Numbered from the stretch's first letter, positions 1-9,690 are shown. The stretch is DNA of 64,000 bases from Bacillus sp. FJAT-22090 (GCF_001278755.1 NZ_CP012601.1:1364001-1428000), one strand, 5' to 3'. Notes: a model not told the origin generated them from the letters alone. Made by a program: numbers and translations.

Positions 1-217
1 GTGCTTGTGTAAGTCGTTCTGCAAAATAAAGAGGTGTTTCACGTCCACTATATTCCTTTAAATAGTAATTCAATTCTTCTAAAAAAGAAGGATCCGCAAT
101 TGCCTCATCATACGCTTGTTCTAATTCATTTAATGCGGTCATCAATGTTTCAGGAACGTACTGTCCGCCAAAACGTCCATATCTACCAGCTTTTACTTCC
201 TCATTAGTTTTGACCAT
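1..217 (-). CDS. trpB: Tryptophan synthase beta subunit, N-terminal part
   Basis: This is the first 72 codons of a minus-strand gene that runs off the left edge of the window. TrpB joins indole to serine using pyridoxal phosphate. The visible part reads [17 protein letters not shown] and later [13 protein letters not shown], both hallmarks of the TrpB N-terminus. The PLP lysine lies outside the window. The ATG overlaps the end of trpF by 14 bp, so translation is probably coupled, and trpA is expected next. Gene order and sequence make the call secure. Confidence 0.95.
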   Translation of the reverse strand, partial: MVKTNEEVKAGRYGRFGGQYVPETLMTALNELEQAYDEAIADPSFLEELNYYLKEYSGRETPLYFAERLTQA

Positions 218-824
218 TTGCTTCTCTCTCCTCATCTTTAACAGCTTTAATAAATGCTCGAATCAGCTCGCTATTTTTTTTACCGTCTATTTCTACCCCA
301 CTAGAGACATCTACCATATAAGGATTTACACGTTTAATGGCCTCTTTCACATTTGTAGGATTTAATCCTCCAGCTAATATTATCTTTTCTTGCTTGACCT
401 CGTGCCCTTTCATTAATCGCCAATCAAACACAATACCACTACCGGCTTGGGGTGCATCAAACAATAAATAATCTGTGTCATACTGCTTGGAACGCTCAAC
501 ATCTTCCTCACTTCGTACAGAAAATGCTTTTATGGAAGGGTAATTATGCACTTGAATAAATTCTGGCGTTTCAATGCCATGGTACTGAACAATATCTAGT
601 GCTACTTCCCTTACAGTATCTTCTAATTCCTTAGCTGTCGGGTGAACAAATACCCCTACCTTTAATACGCCTACTGGAACCTCTTTAGCTAGTTCTTTTG
701 CCTGTTCAATCGTAAGTTTTCGTTTACTTGGTGCAAATACAAAACCAACTGCGTCAGCACCAGCATCAATCGCTGCTCTTACATCCTCTTTTTCCATCAA
801 TCCACAAATTTTTACTTTCGTCAT
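204..824 (-). CDS. trpF: Phosphoribosylanthranilate isomerase
   Basis: This enzyme performs the Amadori rearrangement of N-(5-phosphoribosyl)anthranilate in tryptophan synthesis. It is a 206-aa single-domain TIM barrel of normal length. The KICGL motif holds the general base Cys7, and FDAPQ near residue 122 holds the general acid Asp123. AGGLNPTNV and VDVSSGVE are the usual phosphate-binding loops near the C-terminus. It overlaps trpC by 4 bp and trpB by 14 bp, so it belongs to one transcript under the T-box at 2780-3040. Confidence 0.96.
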   Translation of the reverse strand: MTKVKICGLMEKEDVRAAIDAGADAVGFVFAPSKRKLTIEQAKELAKEVPVGVLKVGVFVHPTAKELEDTVREVALDIVQYHGIETPEFIQVHNYPSIKAFSVRSEEDVERSKQYDTDYLLFDAPQAGSGIVFDWRLMKGHEVKQEKIILAGGLNPTNVKEAIKRVNPYMVDVSSGVEIDGKKNSELIRAFIKAVKDEEREANGQN

Positions 825-1612
825 TTGGCTATTACACCACGCTTCACTTGTAAAGAACTTATTGCATTTTTGATATCTCCACTTCTCATAAGCGATTCTC
901 CTACAAGGACACCACTCGCTCCATATCCTGCAACTTTGGATGCGTCCTCAGAAGTCCAAATACCACTTTCACTTATTAATACACGTTCCTCATGGAAAGG
1001 AAAGATAGATGCAATTTCTTCGGTACGAGCTAAATCGACCTCAAATGTACGCAAATCTCGATTATTTACCCCAATAAGCTTCGCATCGAGCTGTAGGGCA
1101 CGTTTCATTTCCTCTACATCATGTACTTCCATTAATACTTCAAGCCCTTGATCTATTGCATACGAATAAAGTTTAGCTAACTCTTCTTCGCTGAGCGCAG
1201 CTACAATAAGTAAAACAACAGAGGCACCTGCATTTTTAGCGTAATCTATTTGAATAGGATGTATTACAAAATCTTTACACAATATTGGGATTGGCACAGT
1301 TCGAGCTACCTCTTCTAAATCAAAAAAAGTTCCTTTGAAGAAGGGTGTATCAGTTAATACGGATATACAAGCAGCTCCAGCTTGGTAATAGGCTGTAGCT
1401 TGTTCGCTAGGATTTACACCTTCTGCTATCAATCCCTTCGATGGGGAAGCACGTTTTATTTCCGAAATTACTTGTAACTGATTATTTTGATACATAACTT
1501 CAAAAAGTGAAGGTCTTGTGATTTGTATATTTTTCTTTTGCAAATTCTCTTTCAACATTTCCTCAATTTGGTCCTTCTTCTTTTCTAGAATCTTATCTAA
1601 AATAGTTGTCAT
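821..1612 (-). CDS. trpC: Indole-3-glycerol phosphate synthase
   Basis: The product closes the indole ring from CdRP with loss of CO2. It is 263 aa, as usual for the monofunctional enzyme. Visible active-site residues are Glu51 and Lys53 in SEIKRASPSKG, Lys113 in CKDFVIHP, Glu162 in VLMEVH and Asn183 in GVNNRDL. The C-terminal SESGIW and GVLVGESLM bind phosphate. The start ATG overlaps the trpD stop by 4 bp. TrpC and TrpF are separate proteins here, not the fused enterobacterial form. Confidence 0.96.
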   Translation of the reverse strand: MTTILDKILEKKKDQIEEMLKENLQKKNIQITRPSLFEVMYQNNQLQVISEIKRASPSKGLIAEGVNPSEQATAYYQAGAACISVLTDTPFFKGTFFDLEEVARTVPIPILCKDFVIHPIQIDYAKNAGASVVLLIVAALSEEELAKLYSYAIDQGLEVLMEVHDVEEMKRALQLDAKLIGVNNRDLRTFEVDLARTEEIASIFPFHEERVLISESGIWTSEDASKVAGYGASGVLVGESLMRSGDIKNAISSLQVKRGVIAK

Positions 1613-2640
1613 GACACAACCTCCTGCATAACCGCTTTTTCACTGAAAGCAATTACTGCCTCTAATTTTTCTAGCGCTTTTCCAGATAGAATAGTATCAG
1701 ACGCTATTTTAACTCCTTCTTGGATAGTGCTCGCGATGCCGCTCGCAAAGAGGCCGATACCACTATTGAATAGGACGGTATCTAAATAAGGACTACTTTC
1801 TCCCTGAAGAACTTTTCGCATAATTTTTGCATTTGCTTCTCCGTCTCCTCCACGTATTGCTGTAACAGGGGCAGATGATAATCCAACATCATCTGGTGTA
1901 ATGGTAAATGGGATAAGATCACCTTTGTCTACGAGAACCAATTTGTTTTTACCTGCTAAGGATGCTTCATCCATACCTCCAGCTCCACTTACGACAATAG
2001 CTCTTTCTCTTCCAAGTATTCGTAGTACTTCTGCATATTCCATCGTGAAATCTGTTCTATTTATTCCTGTATATTGTGTTTTAAGTGCCACAGGATTCGT
2101 TAAAGGTCCAACTAGATTGAATATAGTTGGTTTTCCTATTTGCTTTCGCGCATTACTAATACGTTTTAACTTTGGATGAACATTCGGTGCATATAAAAAA
2201 GTAAGACCTTCTTGTTTTAACAGTTCAATTGATGCTTCAGCCCCGATAGAAGGTTGAATTCCTATAGCTTCTAATACATCTGAGCTACCTGCTGCACTTG
2301 AGATTTTCCTATTTCCATGCTTGGCAATAGTCGCTCCGGAACTTGCAAGAACAAATGCTGATGTTGTACTAATGTTAAAGCTATTTAAACCATCTCCACC
2401 TGTACCACAGTTATCCATATACTCCCCTGGTGGTTCATTAAGCTGGATTGCAAAAGACTTCATTACTGTAGCAAGAGCAGCAACTTCCATAGCTGTTTCT
2501 CCTTTTTCCGAAAGAGCAATTAAAAAATCAACAATATCTTGTAAATTGGTGTTTTCTTGAAACATCAGATGAGATGCCTCCACCATTTCGTCATACAATA
2601 ATTGCTCTTGCTTCTCTACTTTTTCAATAAAATCTCTCAT
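1609..2640 (-). CDS. trpD: Anthranilate phosphoribosyltransferase
   Basis: The product transfers phosphoribose from PRPP to anthranilate. The PRPP loop CGTGGDG, then KHGNRK and GPLTNP, identify the family. I chose the ATG at 2640 (protein starts MRDFIEKV, 343 aa) because a GGAG sits 8 bases upstream. The longer open frame to 2697 adds 19 residues without a good ribosome site. It is the first gene of the operon after the T-box. The usual upstream trpE and trpG are absent, so anthranilate synthase must be encoded elsewhere. Confidence 0.95.
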   Translation of the reverse strand: MRDFIEKVEKQEQLLYDEMVEASHLMFQENTNLQDIVDFLIALSEKGETAMEVAALATVMKSFAIQLNEPPGEYMDNCGTGGDGLNSFNISTTSAFVLASSGATIAKHGNRKISSAAGSSDVLEAIGIQPSIGAEASIELLKQEGLTFLYAPNVHPKLKRISNARKQIGKPTIFNLVGPLTNPVALKTQYTGINRTDFTMEYAEVLRILGRERAIVVSGAGGMDEASLAGKNKLVLVDKGDLIPFTITPDDVGLSSAPVTAIRGGDGEANAKIMRKVLQGESSPYLDTVLFNSGIGLFASGIASTIQEGVKIASDTILSGKALEKLEAVIAFSEKAVMQEVVS

Positions 2641-2779
2641 CTCAATCTCTCCTCTTCTCATCTCAACTAAATTCTTATAATCAATATGCATTTGCATATC
2701 TGTGTCTCGATTTATTTAATGGGTTGTTTCTAATAAAAAATCTGAGACAACTGCAAGTGCTTTGATTTCTAAAAAACAA

Positions 2780-3040
2780 AAAAAGCCCTCTTCAAAGGAA
2801 TTCAGAAGAATCCCTTTGAAGAGGACGGTTTTGACCGCGTTGCCACCTCTAGTTGGAGCTTAATGCTCCCACTTCATTATCCTGTAACGTAGGAAATACG
2901 TCTATCTCTAAAACGAATAGTCGTTCTCAAGATAGCTCTCATAAGTCCATTCACACTAGATACAAATCAGTTCTCACCAGCCACTGACTCTCTTCATTGC
3001 AAACTAATGCTACTCTTCTTATTCAAACAATTTCTCAGCT
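2780..3040 (-). promoter_or_regulatory. T-box leader of the trp operon, UGG (Trp) specifier
   Basis: Read on the minus strand, the leader has an AGTA box near 3017, a Stem I with GGTGAGAAC, and a specifier loop GAATGGAC whose TGG (2949-2947) matches tRNA-Trp. The T-box core AGGTGGCAACGCGG lies at about 2835-2848. A terminator hairpin with arms CCTCTTCAAAGG and CCTTTGAAGAGG follows at about 2788-2825 with a T run. Uncharged tRNA-Trp should favour the antiterminator and switch on trpDCFB. The specifier is read from position and motif, not from a fold calculation. Confidence 0.9.
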
Positions 3041-3242
3041 ATGCTCATCTAGTCTCGGCTCGTCTGTTCAATGGGCGAAACCGCTATCGGTTTCTTCTAC
3101 CCGTAACCGAACATAAAAGTTACTACTATGATAGTAGGAATACTTCCAATTGTCAAATAATATTTTCCCAATATAGAAAAAATTCGGTTTTCCGAAGCTT
3201 ACCTCTCGCTTTGTGCGGCTCGCATTTGTCTGGGACACATTG

Positions 3243-3366
3243 ATTTCCTTTCCAGGCGGACGCTTTCCGCCGGCATGGCTTCAGCCGCTTCCTTCGCTAC
3301 GCTCAGTCCAGGGTCTTCAGCTCATGCTTTTCCGGCTGGAGTCGCCACCTTCCATTCCAATCAACT
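3243..3366 (+). repeat. GC-rich dispersed repeat R1, copy 1
   Basis: This GC-rich block in AT-rich DNA contains GGCGGACGC-TTTCCGCC and later GGCTGGAGTCGCC. It is about 90% identical by eye, in the same orientation, to 51555-51677. It lies between the trp T-box and ileS and encodes no credible protein. Blocks of this kind occur in many Bacillaceae genomes. Its function is unknown. The rest of 3041-3618 holds no gene that I can support. Confidence 0.8.
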
Positions 3367-3570
3367 AGTATATACTTACAATTAAGCCTTTCTTCTACCT
3401 AAAAAACCTCGTTTTCCTGTAAAATAAATTAAAGTAACTGAAGGTAGGCTCCAGATGATCTAACCTTAAGAAATCCACAATTAAAATCAGGAAAGATACA
3501 ATAGATAATCATGACAATAATCAAAATAATGGAACGAGACAAATTAATCAACTGCCTTTTTTCTTCAATC

Positions 3571-3600
3571 TGAGATACTAGTATTTATCCTAGTATCTCA
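3571..3600. terminator. Inverted repeat downstream of ileS
   Basis: Perfect 11-bp arms TGAGATACTAG and CTAGTATCTCA with an 8-base loop lie 19 bp past the ileS stop. The T tract expected after a minus-strand terminator is missing, so termination is possible but not certain. Confidence 0.4.
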
Positions 3601-3618
3601 TTTCTCTATCGCATAGTT

Positions 3619-6600
3619 TCAATTTGTCGGAACAAGTTGTATTAATATTGTATGATTTCCTATTACAATTTCTGTACCAACCATTTCATTTTGAGTAAAT
3701 GTTAAACTGTTCATCAACAAGTTTTGTTGCAGCATATTCTTAAACTTTTCAATTACTCTTTGTAGCTCTTCATCCGTTTTTACTATTATATCTACACGCA
3801 TATCGATTGGTAGCTTTAACTGTTTTCTATATGATTGTATTGCTCTTATTAATTCACGTGCCATTCCCTCTTGAATCAGTTCTTCGGTTAATGAAAGGTC
3901 TAATGTAACTGTATAATCGCCACTAGTAGCAGAAGCATAGCCTTGCTTCGCTACTTTTTCAATCTGCACATCTTCTACTAAAACTTGTGATTCTTCAGCG
4001 TTTTTCATATTTAAATAACCAATTTGTATAAATTTTTTCACTTGTTCTTCGTCTAAGTTTTGTAGAAAAGTATTAATTGCATTAGATTGATTTCCAAACT
4101 TCGCACCAGATTTTTTAAAATTCAGCTTTAATTTAGTAGAAACGAACTGATCATCATTATCTATCAGTCGGAATAGCTTTACATTCAACTCTTCTTTGAT
4201 GATATCTTCATATAAGTCCCAGTTTACATCTTGATGCAGACTCATTAGAGATAAACTACCTAATGGTTGTTTTATTTTCAATGAAGTTGCATTCCTTATA
4301 CTCCTTCCTAACTCCACTACTTGAAGAACCGCATCCATCTCTTTCTCAAGCTTCTGATTTATGAGGTGTTCTTCTGATTCTGGAAAATCTGTTAAATGAA
4401 CACTTTTACCTGTCAAGTCCATAAACACATCTTCTGCTATAAACGGCGTTAATGGTGCTAATAATTGAGTCGTTTTTGTTAAAACTTCATAGAGCGTTTT
4501 ATATGCAGCTGCTTTGTCCGAATTCATGCCATTTGACCAAAATCGTTCTCGAGATCGTCTAACATACCAATTGCTTAGTTCTTCTAATAGCTTTGCGATT
4601 TCCCTAGCAGCGTTTGTAAAATGATAAGCATCAAAGTTCATTCGAGCTATTTTAATAGTGCTATGCAATCGTGATAATATCCATTCATCCAATTTGTTAT
4701 TTTTTACTTCATATTGCGCATCTGGACTATAGTTATCCAAATTAGTATATAAAGAATAGAAACTATGCACATTATCTAACGTATCGACTAATTTGGATTT
4801 AGCCTCTTGTACAATCCGTTCTGAAAAACGTTTAGTATTCCATGGTGCACTGTCAACTAATAACGCCCATCTTAATGCATCTGCTCCGTATTTTTGAATT
4901 AACTCTACTGGATCTAGTGCATTCCCTTTACTTTTAGACATTTTTTGTCCATTTTCATCTAAAATATGACCTGTAGAAATTACACGTTTATAAGGTGCTT
5001 TTCCCGTAAATAAAGTGGATACGGCGAGTAAGCTGTAAAACCACCCTCGAGTTTGATCAATTCCTTCAATAACTACATCTGCAGGAAATTGTTTTTCAAA
5101 TAACTCTTTATTTTCAAAAGGATAGTGATATTGTGCAAATGGCATTGAACCACTATCAAACCAAACATCAATTACTTCAGGTGTTCTGATCATCGTGCCG
5201 TTACAACATACACAATTCAACTTAATGTTATCTACATATGGTTTGTGCAATTCAATGTCATCAAAAGGCTGAATTGAGTGGAGTTTTAATTCTTCAATAC
5301 TTTTGGGTGCAATTTCATGCTTACATTCCTCACATTCCCAAATATTCAGAGGTGTTCCCCAATAGCGTTTTCGACTGATGTTCCAGTCTACCATCTGCTC
5401 TAAAAAGTTTCCAAACCTGCCATGTTTAATATGCTCTGGGTGCCAAGTGACACCTTCATTATTACGTAAAAATTGATCTTTTAGAGCTGTTGTTTTGATA
5501 AACCAGCTTTCACTTGCATAATACAAAAGAGGTGAATCACAACGCCAGCAATGCGGATAACTGTGTTCGTATTTTTCTTTATTGAAAAGTAATTCTCTTT
5601 CCGCAAGATTACGAACAATATCCACATCGCAATCTTTTACAAACCTTCCTTCAAAGCCTTTTACATTAGAAGTATACCTTCCTTTTTCATCAACAACATT
5701 GATGAAGGATAATTCGTTTTCCTTCACTACTTTATAATCCTCTTCTCCATATGCTGGTGCAATATGGACTATGCCTGTTCCACTTTCTGCTGATACATAA
5801 TCAGCCAATACCACTATATGTCCATTTTCCACATCAACAAAATTAAAGAGAGGTATATAAGAAATATCTTTTAAATCTTCCCCTAAATGAATCGAAAGTA
5901 TCTCATAATCTTTTTTTAATACAGTGCTAGCTAAAGCTTCCGCAACTATATATATGTTTTGCCCTTGTTTTGCTCGAACGTATTTCATCGAAGGGTTAAC
6001 GGCCAATGCAACATTTGCTGGTAAAGTCCAAGGAGTCGTTGTCCATCCTAGAAAATATTCATTTTCTCGATCTGTTATTTTAAATTTTGCCGTAGCAGAT
6101 AAGTCTTTCACAATCTTATAACCTTGTGATACCTCATGTGAGCTAAGAGAAGTTTGACAACTAGGACAGTATGGAGAAACCCTATGACCTTTCTGAAGTA
6201 ATCCTTTTTCATGAATTGTACCGAGTATGTTCCATTCACTTTCAATATAAGTGTTACTTAATGTTAAATATGGATCATCCATATTTACCCAATAACCTAG
6301 CTGTTCGGTAAAATTTCGCCACTGCTTTTCATAAGTAAATACACTTTCTTTACACTTTTCAATAAAAGCCTCTACACCATACTTTTCAATCTCGCTCTTC
6401 CCAGAAATGCCTAATTGCTTTTCTACTCCAAGCTCGACTGGTAAACCATGTGTATCCCAACCCGCTTTACGTATTACTTGATGTCCAGTCATTGTTTTAT
6501 ACCTTGCAACGACATCTTTAATTGTCCGACCTAATGCATGACCTACATGAGGCAAGCCATTAGCAGTAGGTGGTCCTTCATAAAAGACAAAAGACGGGCT

Positions 6601-6708
6601 ATCTTCTCTATACTCAATGGTTTTTTTAAAGGTTTCACCTTTCAACCATTGCGCTCGAATTCGCGCTTCTCTTTGTAGAACAGATTCTTTTTCGTTCGCT
6701 TTAACCAT
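3619..6708 (-). CDS. ileS: Isoleucyl-tRNA synthetase, type 2-like (long, eukaryote-like class)
   Basis: This class I synthetase charges tRNA-Ile. At 1029 aa it is about 100 residues longer than the usual Bacillus IleS (type 1, near 920 aa). Its N-terminus ([16 protein letters not shown], then [10 protein letters not shown]) resembles the long type-2 enzymes typified by B. anthracis/B. cereus ileS2. The ATP signatures are HVGH near residue 55 and KMSKS near 590. The editing domain has [12 protein letters not shown]. Known type-2 enzymes tolerate mupirocin, so low sensitivity is likely but inferred. The gene is alone behind its own T-box, away from the lspA/divIVA context of housekeeping ileS, so a second ileS may exist elsewhere. 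Confidence 0.93.
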   Translation of the reverse strand: MVKANEKESVLQREARIRAQWLKGETFKKTIEYREDSPSFVFYEGPPTANGLPHVGHALGRTIKDVVARYKTMTGHQVIRKAGWDTHGLPVELGVEKQLGISGKSEIEKYGVEAFIEKCKESVFTYEKQWRNFTEQLGYWVNMDDPYLTLSNTYIESEWNILGTIHEKGLLQKGHRVSPYCPSCQTSLSSHEVSQGYKIVKDLSATAKFKITDRENEYFLGWTTTPWTLPANVALAVNPSMKYVRAKQGQNIYIVAEALASTVLKKDYEILSIHLGEDLKDISYIPLFNFVDVENGHIVVLADYVSAESGTGIVHIAPAYGEEDYKVVKENELSFINVVDEKGRYTSNVKGFEGRFVKDCDVDIVRNLAERELLFNKEKYEHSYPHCWRCDSPLLYYASESWFIKTTALKDQFLRNNEGVTWHPEHIKHGRFGNFLEQMVDWNISRKRYWGTPLNIWECEECKHEIAPKSIEELKLHSIQPFDDIELHKPYVDNIKLNCVCCNGTMIRTPEVIDVWFDSGSMPFAQYHYPFENKELFEKQFPADVVIEGIDQTRGWFYSLLAVSTLFTGKAPYKRVISTGHILDENGQKMSKSKGNALDPVELIQKYGADALRWALLVDSAPWNTKRFSERIVQEAKSKLVDTLDNVHSFYSLYTNLDNYSPDAQYEVKNNKLDEWILSRLHSTIKIARMNFDAYHFTNAAREIAKLLEELSNWYVRRSRERFWSNGMNSDKAAAYKTLYEVLTKTTQLLAPLTPFIAEDVFMDLTGKSVHLTDFPESEEHLINQKLEKEMDAVLQVVELGRSIRNATSLKIKQPLGSLSLMSLHQDVNWDLYEDIIKEELNVKLFRLIDNDDQFVSTKLKLNFKKSGAKFGNQSNAINTFLQNLDEEQVKKFIQIGYLNMKNAEESQVLVEDVQIEKVAKQGYASATSGDYTVTLDLSLTEELIQEGMARELIRAIQSYRKQLKLPIDMRVDIIVKTDEELQRVIEKFKNMLQQNLLMNSLTFTQNEMVGTEIVIGNHTILIQLVPTN

Positions 6709-6744
6709 TCGATATCACTCCTATTTTTATTAATAAAACATACA

Positions 6745-7000
6745 AAAAACCCGTCCCTGTATAAAGGGACGGGTTTAACCGTGATACCACCCTAATTCTA
6801 TTGGAACTCTCGTTACACAATAGCACTTAGCCACGTACAATCATACGTGTTCCTTTTAACGGTAGACACCCGGTCTCACTTACTCATTTTCAGCTCGACT
6901 TCTTAGAGAGGATTTTCATCTATGAACTGAACACCGACTTTCAGCATTTGCCGGCTCTCTTTGGAACAGTTTCAACAACTACTTTTTCTCATCAACGAAT
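6745..7000 (-). promoter_or_regulatory. T-box leader of ileS, AUC (Ile) specifier
   Basis: On the minus strand the leader has an AGTA box near 6975, a Stem I, and a specifier loop GATGAAAATCCTC with ATC at 6913-6911. The core AGGGTGGTATCACGG lies at about 6777-6791. A strong terminator with arms AACCCGTCCCT and AGGGACGGGTT lies at about 6748-6773 and is followed by a T run. Isoleucine starvation should raise ileS expression. A metabolic T-box in front of ileS2-type genes is known in the B. cereus group. Confidence 0.93.
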
Positions 7001-7023
7001 TTGTATGGTTTTATTGTGGATAA

Positions 7024-7052
7024 ATTTAACATACATCAAATTGATTTGTCAA
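7024..7052 (-). promoter_or_regulatory. Sigma-A promoter of the ileS T-box transcript
   Basis: The minus strand carries a perfect -35 TTGACA (7052-7047), a 17-base spacer and a -10 TTAAAT (7029-7024), just upstream of the T-box Stem I. Confidence 0.7.
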
Positions 7053-7078
7053 TTTAGTATATGCATAATTTGATCCAG

Positions 7079-7662
7079 TTACTCAAATGATTTTCTAACT
7101 TTAACTACTCCAGTATTATTTTGAAAATAAATCAATAAATCTGTCCATTCATCATTTTCAAAAGAAAACTCTTCTCTCTTACATTCAAATTTGAATCCTG
7201 CACGTTCAGCTAATTTTTTGGATGGATCGTTATCTGTATTAATATGTAATTCAATTCGATGAAAATTTAATTTGGTGAAGAATAATTCTGTCGCCGCTTT
7301 TACACTTTCAATGCCATATCCATTCTTCCAGAACTGATTGTGTATCGAGTATCCCATCATCGCCCATTGATAATCCATTCTTAAAATGGTGATTAGTTCA
7401 ACCTTTCCAATATTTTTTCCATCTTCTTTTCGAAATAAGCCAAGTATATACATCTCATCTTTTTCGGCTGCCTGTTCAAAACTATTTATCCAATTGATAT
7501 ACCATCTTCCGTATAGGAAGACATCTCTTTATGACCATCATCATAGTTGTATTGAGAAGGGAGACGATTATCAAAACCTGCGTACCAATTAGTATAGTCA
7601 TTATCGTTAAATGGTCTAATGATAAGCCTTTCAGTTGTCGCATATAATTTTGTATTTTTCAT
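7079..7662 (-). pseudogene. GNAT acetyltransferase with one-base frameshift
   Basis: The gene starts at an ATG with AAAAAGGA upstream and reads MKNTKLYATTERLIIRPF, a RimJ/RimL-type start. It runs in frame to about 7503 and then hits a TAA. The family sequence resumes in another frame (WINSFEQAAEKDEMYILG) and continues to 7079. The total length, 584 nt, is one base short of 195 codons, which fits a single T lost in GAT-TGG near 7503-7506. The C-terminal half keeps the acetyl-CoA region (NQFWKNGYG, NDPSKKLAERAGF). It could be a real mutation or a sequencing error. Confidence 0.8.
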
Positions 7663-7810
7663 TAGATGATTTCCTTTTTATGTAATATAGTTAAAACTAA
7701 CACGACACTCATAAGTTTGTTGGAGCCAAGAGGAAGAATCTATTCAATGTCTCCTTCAAGCTAATGAGTGTCAGGTTTGAGTACTCAAAATCTCTTCACT
7801 TGTAAAATTT

Positions 7811-7942
7811 TCAAATATACGAATTTTCTATAGTTGTTGGTCTTGGAGTTTCTTCTTCTACCATCTGTTTTGAATTAGTTGTAAAGCTCAAAGCTAAGAT
7901 GACCATGCTAGAAAGGGCTAAAAATACAATTCTCTTTTTCAA
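7811..7942 (-). CDS. Small exported propeptide, putative RNPP signalling peptide
   Basis: This is a 43-codon gene with a TTG start 1 bp after the stop of the receptor gene. A GGGAGG ribosome site lies 9 bases upstream. The protein has a KKR start and a hydrophobic core (IVFLALSSMVILALSF), as in Sec-exported peptides, then a short polar tail (KQMVEEETPRPTTIENSYI). The size, export signal and position directly behind a TPR/HTH regulator match the NprR-NprX and PlcR-PapR arrangement, where a piece of the tail is the imported pheromone. I cannot tell which residues form the mature peptide. Confidence 0.72.
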   Translation of the reverse strand: MKKRIVFLALSSMVILALSFTTNSKQMVEEETPRPTTIENSYI

Positions 7943-7943
7943 T

Positions 7944-9248
7944 TTATAAATCCTCCCATTTATTAATAAATTTTTCTTTAAATAAAATCTGATTTGATTT
8001 TTGATAATATAAACCAGCTGCTTTAAATTTATTTTGTTTAAAATAGTAATTTGCTAATAAAATAGAATACTTTTGAACATGTCGATCATCTTGGATGTTT
8101 TCAAAATGATGGATAGCTTCCTTTAGTACCAGTTCAAGTTCTTCGGATAAACTATGGAAAGTTCTATATATTTCTATATGAAAATAATATGAAATATTTT
8201 CATTGCTAGAATTTTTTCCCACCTCTATCCTTTCTAAGCCTTTTTGACACCACTTTAGAACTTGTTCATGATCCGCTTGCTTTGAATACTCTTTAATAAT
8301 GGAAAAAATAGTTATTAGGTATCTTTCTGTATTACAAATTTTTTCCTTGGATCTCAAACTACGCTCATAGAACTCAATGGCTTTTTCATGACTCCCCTGG
8401 ATTGCGTGTAATGAACCTAGATTTTGATAAATCACCCCCTCATAGTGTATAAGTTTATAATCTATTGCTAGCTTTCCAGCAAAATTATAATTCTTTTCTG
8501 CTTCTTCATATTTCCTCATTCTTTTATGTGAAATTCCTATCACGATGAAATTATCAATTGCTCTTTCGAACAAGAGATTGTCCTTATAGTAGACCAAAGA
8601 TTTGGAAGCATAGTTAATTGCGTTAAAAAATTCATTGCATTTAAAGTACGTTAAGCTTAGTACATTATAGTAATCAGCGATCTCCCATTCTTCATTTGTT
8701 TCCTTATTTACGAATTTTAATGATTTCTCCAATTGATTTAATGCCTTTTGATAATTTCCATCCAAATAATAATACAGTCCAAGATTAAGATTAATAACAA
8801 ACTTTTGTTTATCGTCCATATCATCTTTTATTTTCACAAGGACATTGTAGGTCGTTTGAAGGTTATCTTCCTCTTCGTTTAAAATTAACTGGAGACGAAA
8901 CATAAATAGGTGATAACTATAGAAATTATTTAATTGTAAGAAGTAATGCTTTCTTTTCGTAAACTCTTTCAAGGATCTTCTTATTAAATTTTTATCCCTG
9001 CTCAAAATGCCAGTTTTATACAACTCATATAACAATGCAATTACCTTATTTTCTTCTTCACTTGAAACTTGATCTATTTCTATTTTTAGTCTTTTGAGTA
9101 AAAGCCTTATAACTTCGTCACTTGGAACTGTTGTATTATTTTCAATTTTGCTTAAATAGGATGTAGAGCAGATTCCCTTGGCCAATGTGTTTTGTTTCAT
9201 ACTTTGGTTTATTCTTTCTGATTTTATTATATGACCTATACTACTCAT
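7944..9248 (-). CDS. RNPP-type peptide-responsive transcription regulator (NprR-like)
   Basis: This 434-aa cytosolic regulator has an N-terminal XRE helix-turn-helix (about residues 3-58: IGHIIKSERINQS, KGICSTSYLSKIENNTTVPS). The rest is helical with tetratricopeptide repeats, for example YYNVLSLTYFKCNEFFNAI and AIEFYERSLRSKEK. The length is near that of NprR and well above PlcR. I chose the ATG at 9248 because an AAGGGG lies 8 bases upstream. The GTG at 9257 is closer to that site. The peptide gene just downstream and the palindrome just upstream support an autoregulated quorum-sensing cassette. The target genes are not known. Confidence 0.82.
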   Translation of the reverse strand: MSSIGHIIKSERINQSMKQNTLAKGICSTSYLSKIENNTTVPSDEVIRLLLKRLKIEIDQVSSEEENKVIALLYELYKTGILSRDKNLIRRSLKEFTKRKHYFLQLNNFYSYHLFMFRLQLILNEEEDNLQTTYNVLVKIKDDMDDKQKFVINLNLGLYYYLDGNYQKALNQLEKSLKFVNKETNEEWEIADYYNVLSLTYFKCNEFFNAINYASKSLVYYKDNLLFERAIDNFIVIGISHKRMRKYEEAEKNYNFAGKLAIDYKLIHYEGVIYQNLGSLHAIQGSHEKAIEFYERSLRSKEKICNTERYLITIFSIIKEYSKQADHEQVLKWCQKGLERIEVGKNSSNENISYYFHIEIYRTFHSLSEELELVLKEAIHHFENIQDDRHVQKYSILLANYYFKQNKFKAAGLYYQKSNQILFKEKFINKWEDL

Positions 9249-9264
9249 TTTCTTCACCCCTTAT

Positions 9265-9285
9265 GAATTAGTAATGTACTAATTC
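9265..9285. promoter_or_regulatory. Perfect interrupted palindrome, candidate operator
   Basis: Arms GAATTAGTA and TACTAATTC flank a 3-base centre, 16 bp upstream of the receptor start. An exact 9+9 palindrome here is a natural binding site for a dimeric XRE regulator acting on its own gene. The assignment rests on position and symmetry only. Confidence 0.5.
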
Positions 9286-9560
9286 TTGAAATAAAATAAA
9301 TATCCTTTCTTAATCGCTCGACTCAAAACGACTATTTCATTGTAGAAATTCATATTAATAGGTAGAAGATTGTTGAATATAGGCGATTTCAATATCCAAT
9401 TTTTATTACAAAATAGTAATATTTCATTATTACATGAAATTTGTTTGATTTTAGTAGTAATAATCCAGGAAAAAAAAGGTTATTTCCCAACTTATAATTA
9501 TTCTAAAAACACAAAAAAATTAGTATAATCTAATAAAGATTTATTATTTTATCAATGAAA

Positions 9561-9656
9561 GGTATTTGAGGTAGTTAGAAGTATTATTTTTTTCGGACAA
9601 GTCAGTTTGTCATGATGATAATGTATTTCTCAACAGGTATATCATGTAGTTAGAAG
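9561..9656 (+). repeat. Two 21-bp near-identical direct repeats before yvrJ
   Basis: Copies at 9561-9581 and 9636-9656 match at 18 of 21 positions and share GTAGTTAGAAG exactly. They are 75 bp apart and end 34 bp before the yvrJ-like gene. They may be regulator sites. A TATAAT lies upstream near 9523. Apart from these and the palindrome, 9286-9690 is AT-rich with no gene visible. Confidence 0.55.
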
Positions 9657-9690
9657 AATGGTGAAATAAAATAAAGAAAGGAGGATACTC

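Noticed and set aside
825-1151. Plus-strand ORF within trpC
   Set aside because: It is antisense to a well-supported gene and shows Ser/Ile-rich shadow composition without a ribosome site.
3007-3243. Plus-strand ORF opposite the trp T-box
   Set aside because: It is antisense to a structured leader and lacks a ribosome site. The composition follows the RNA structure, not a protein.
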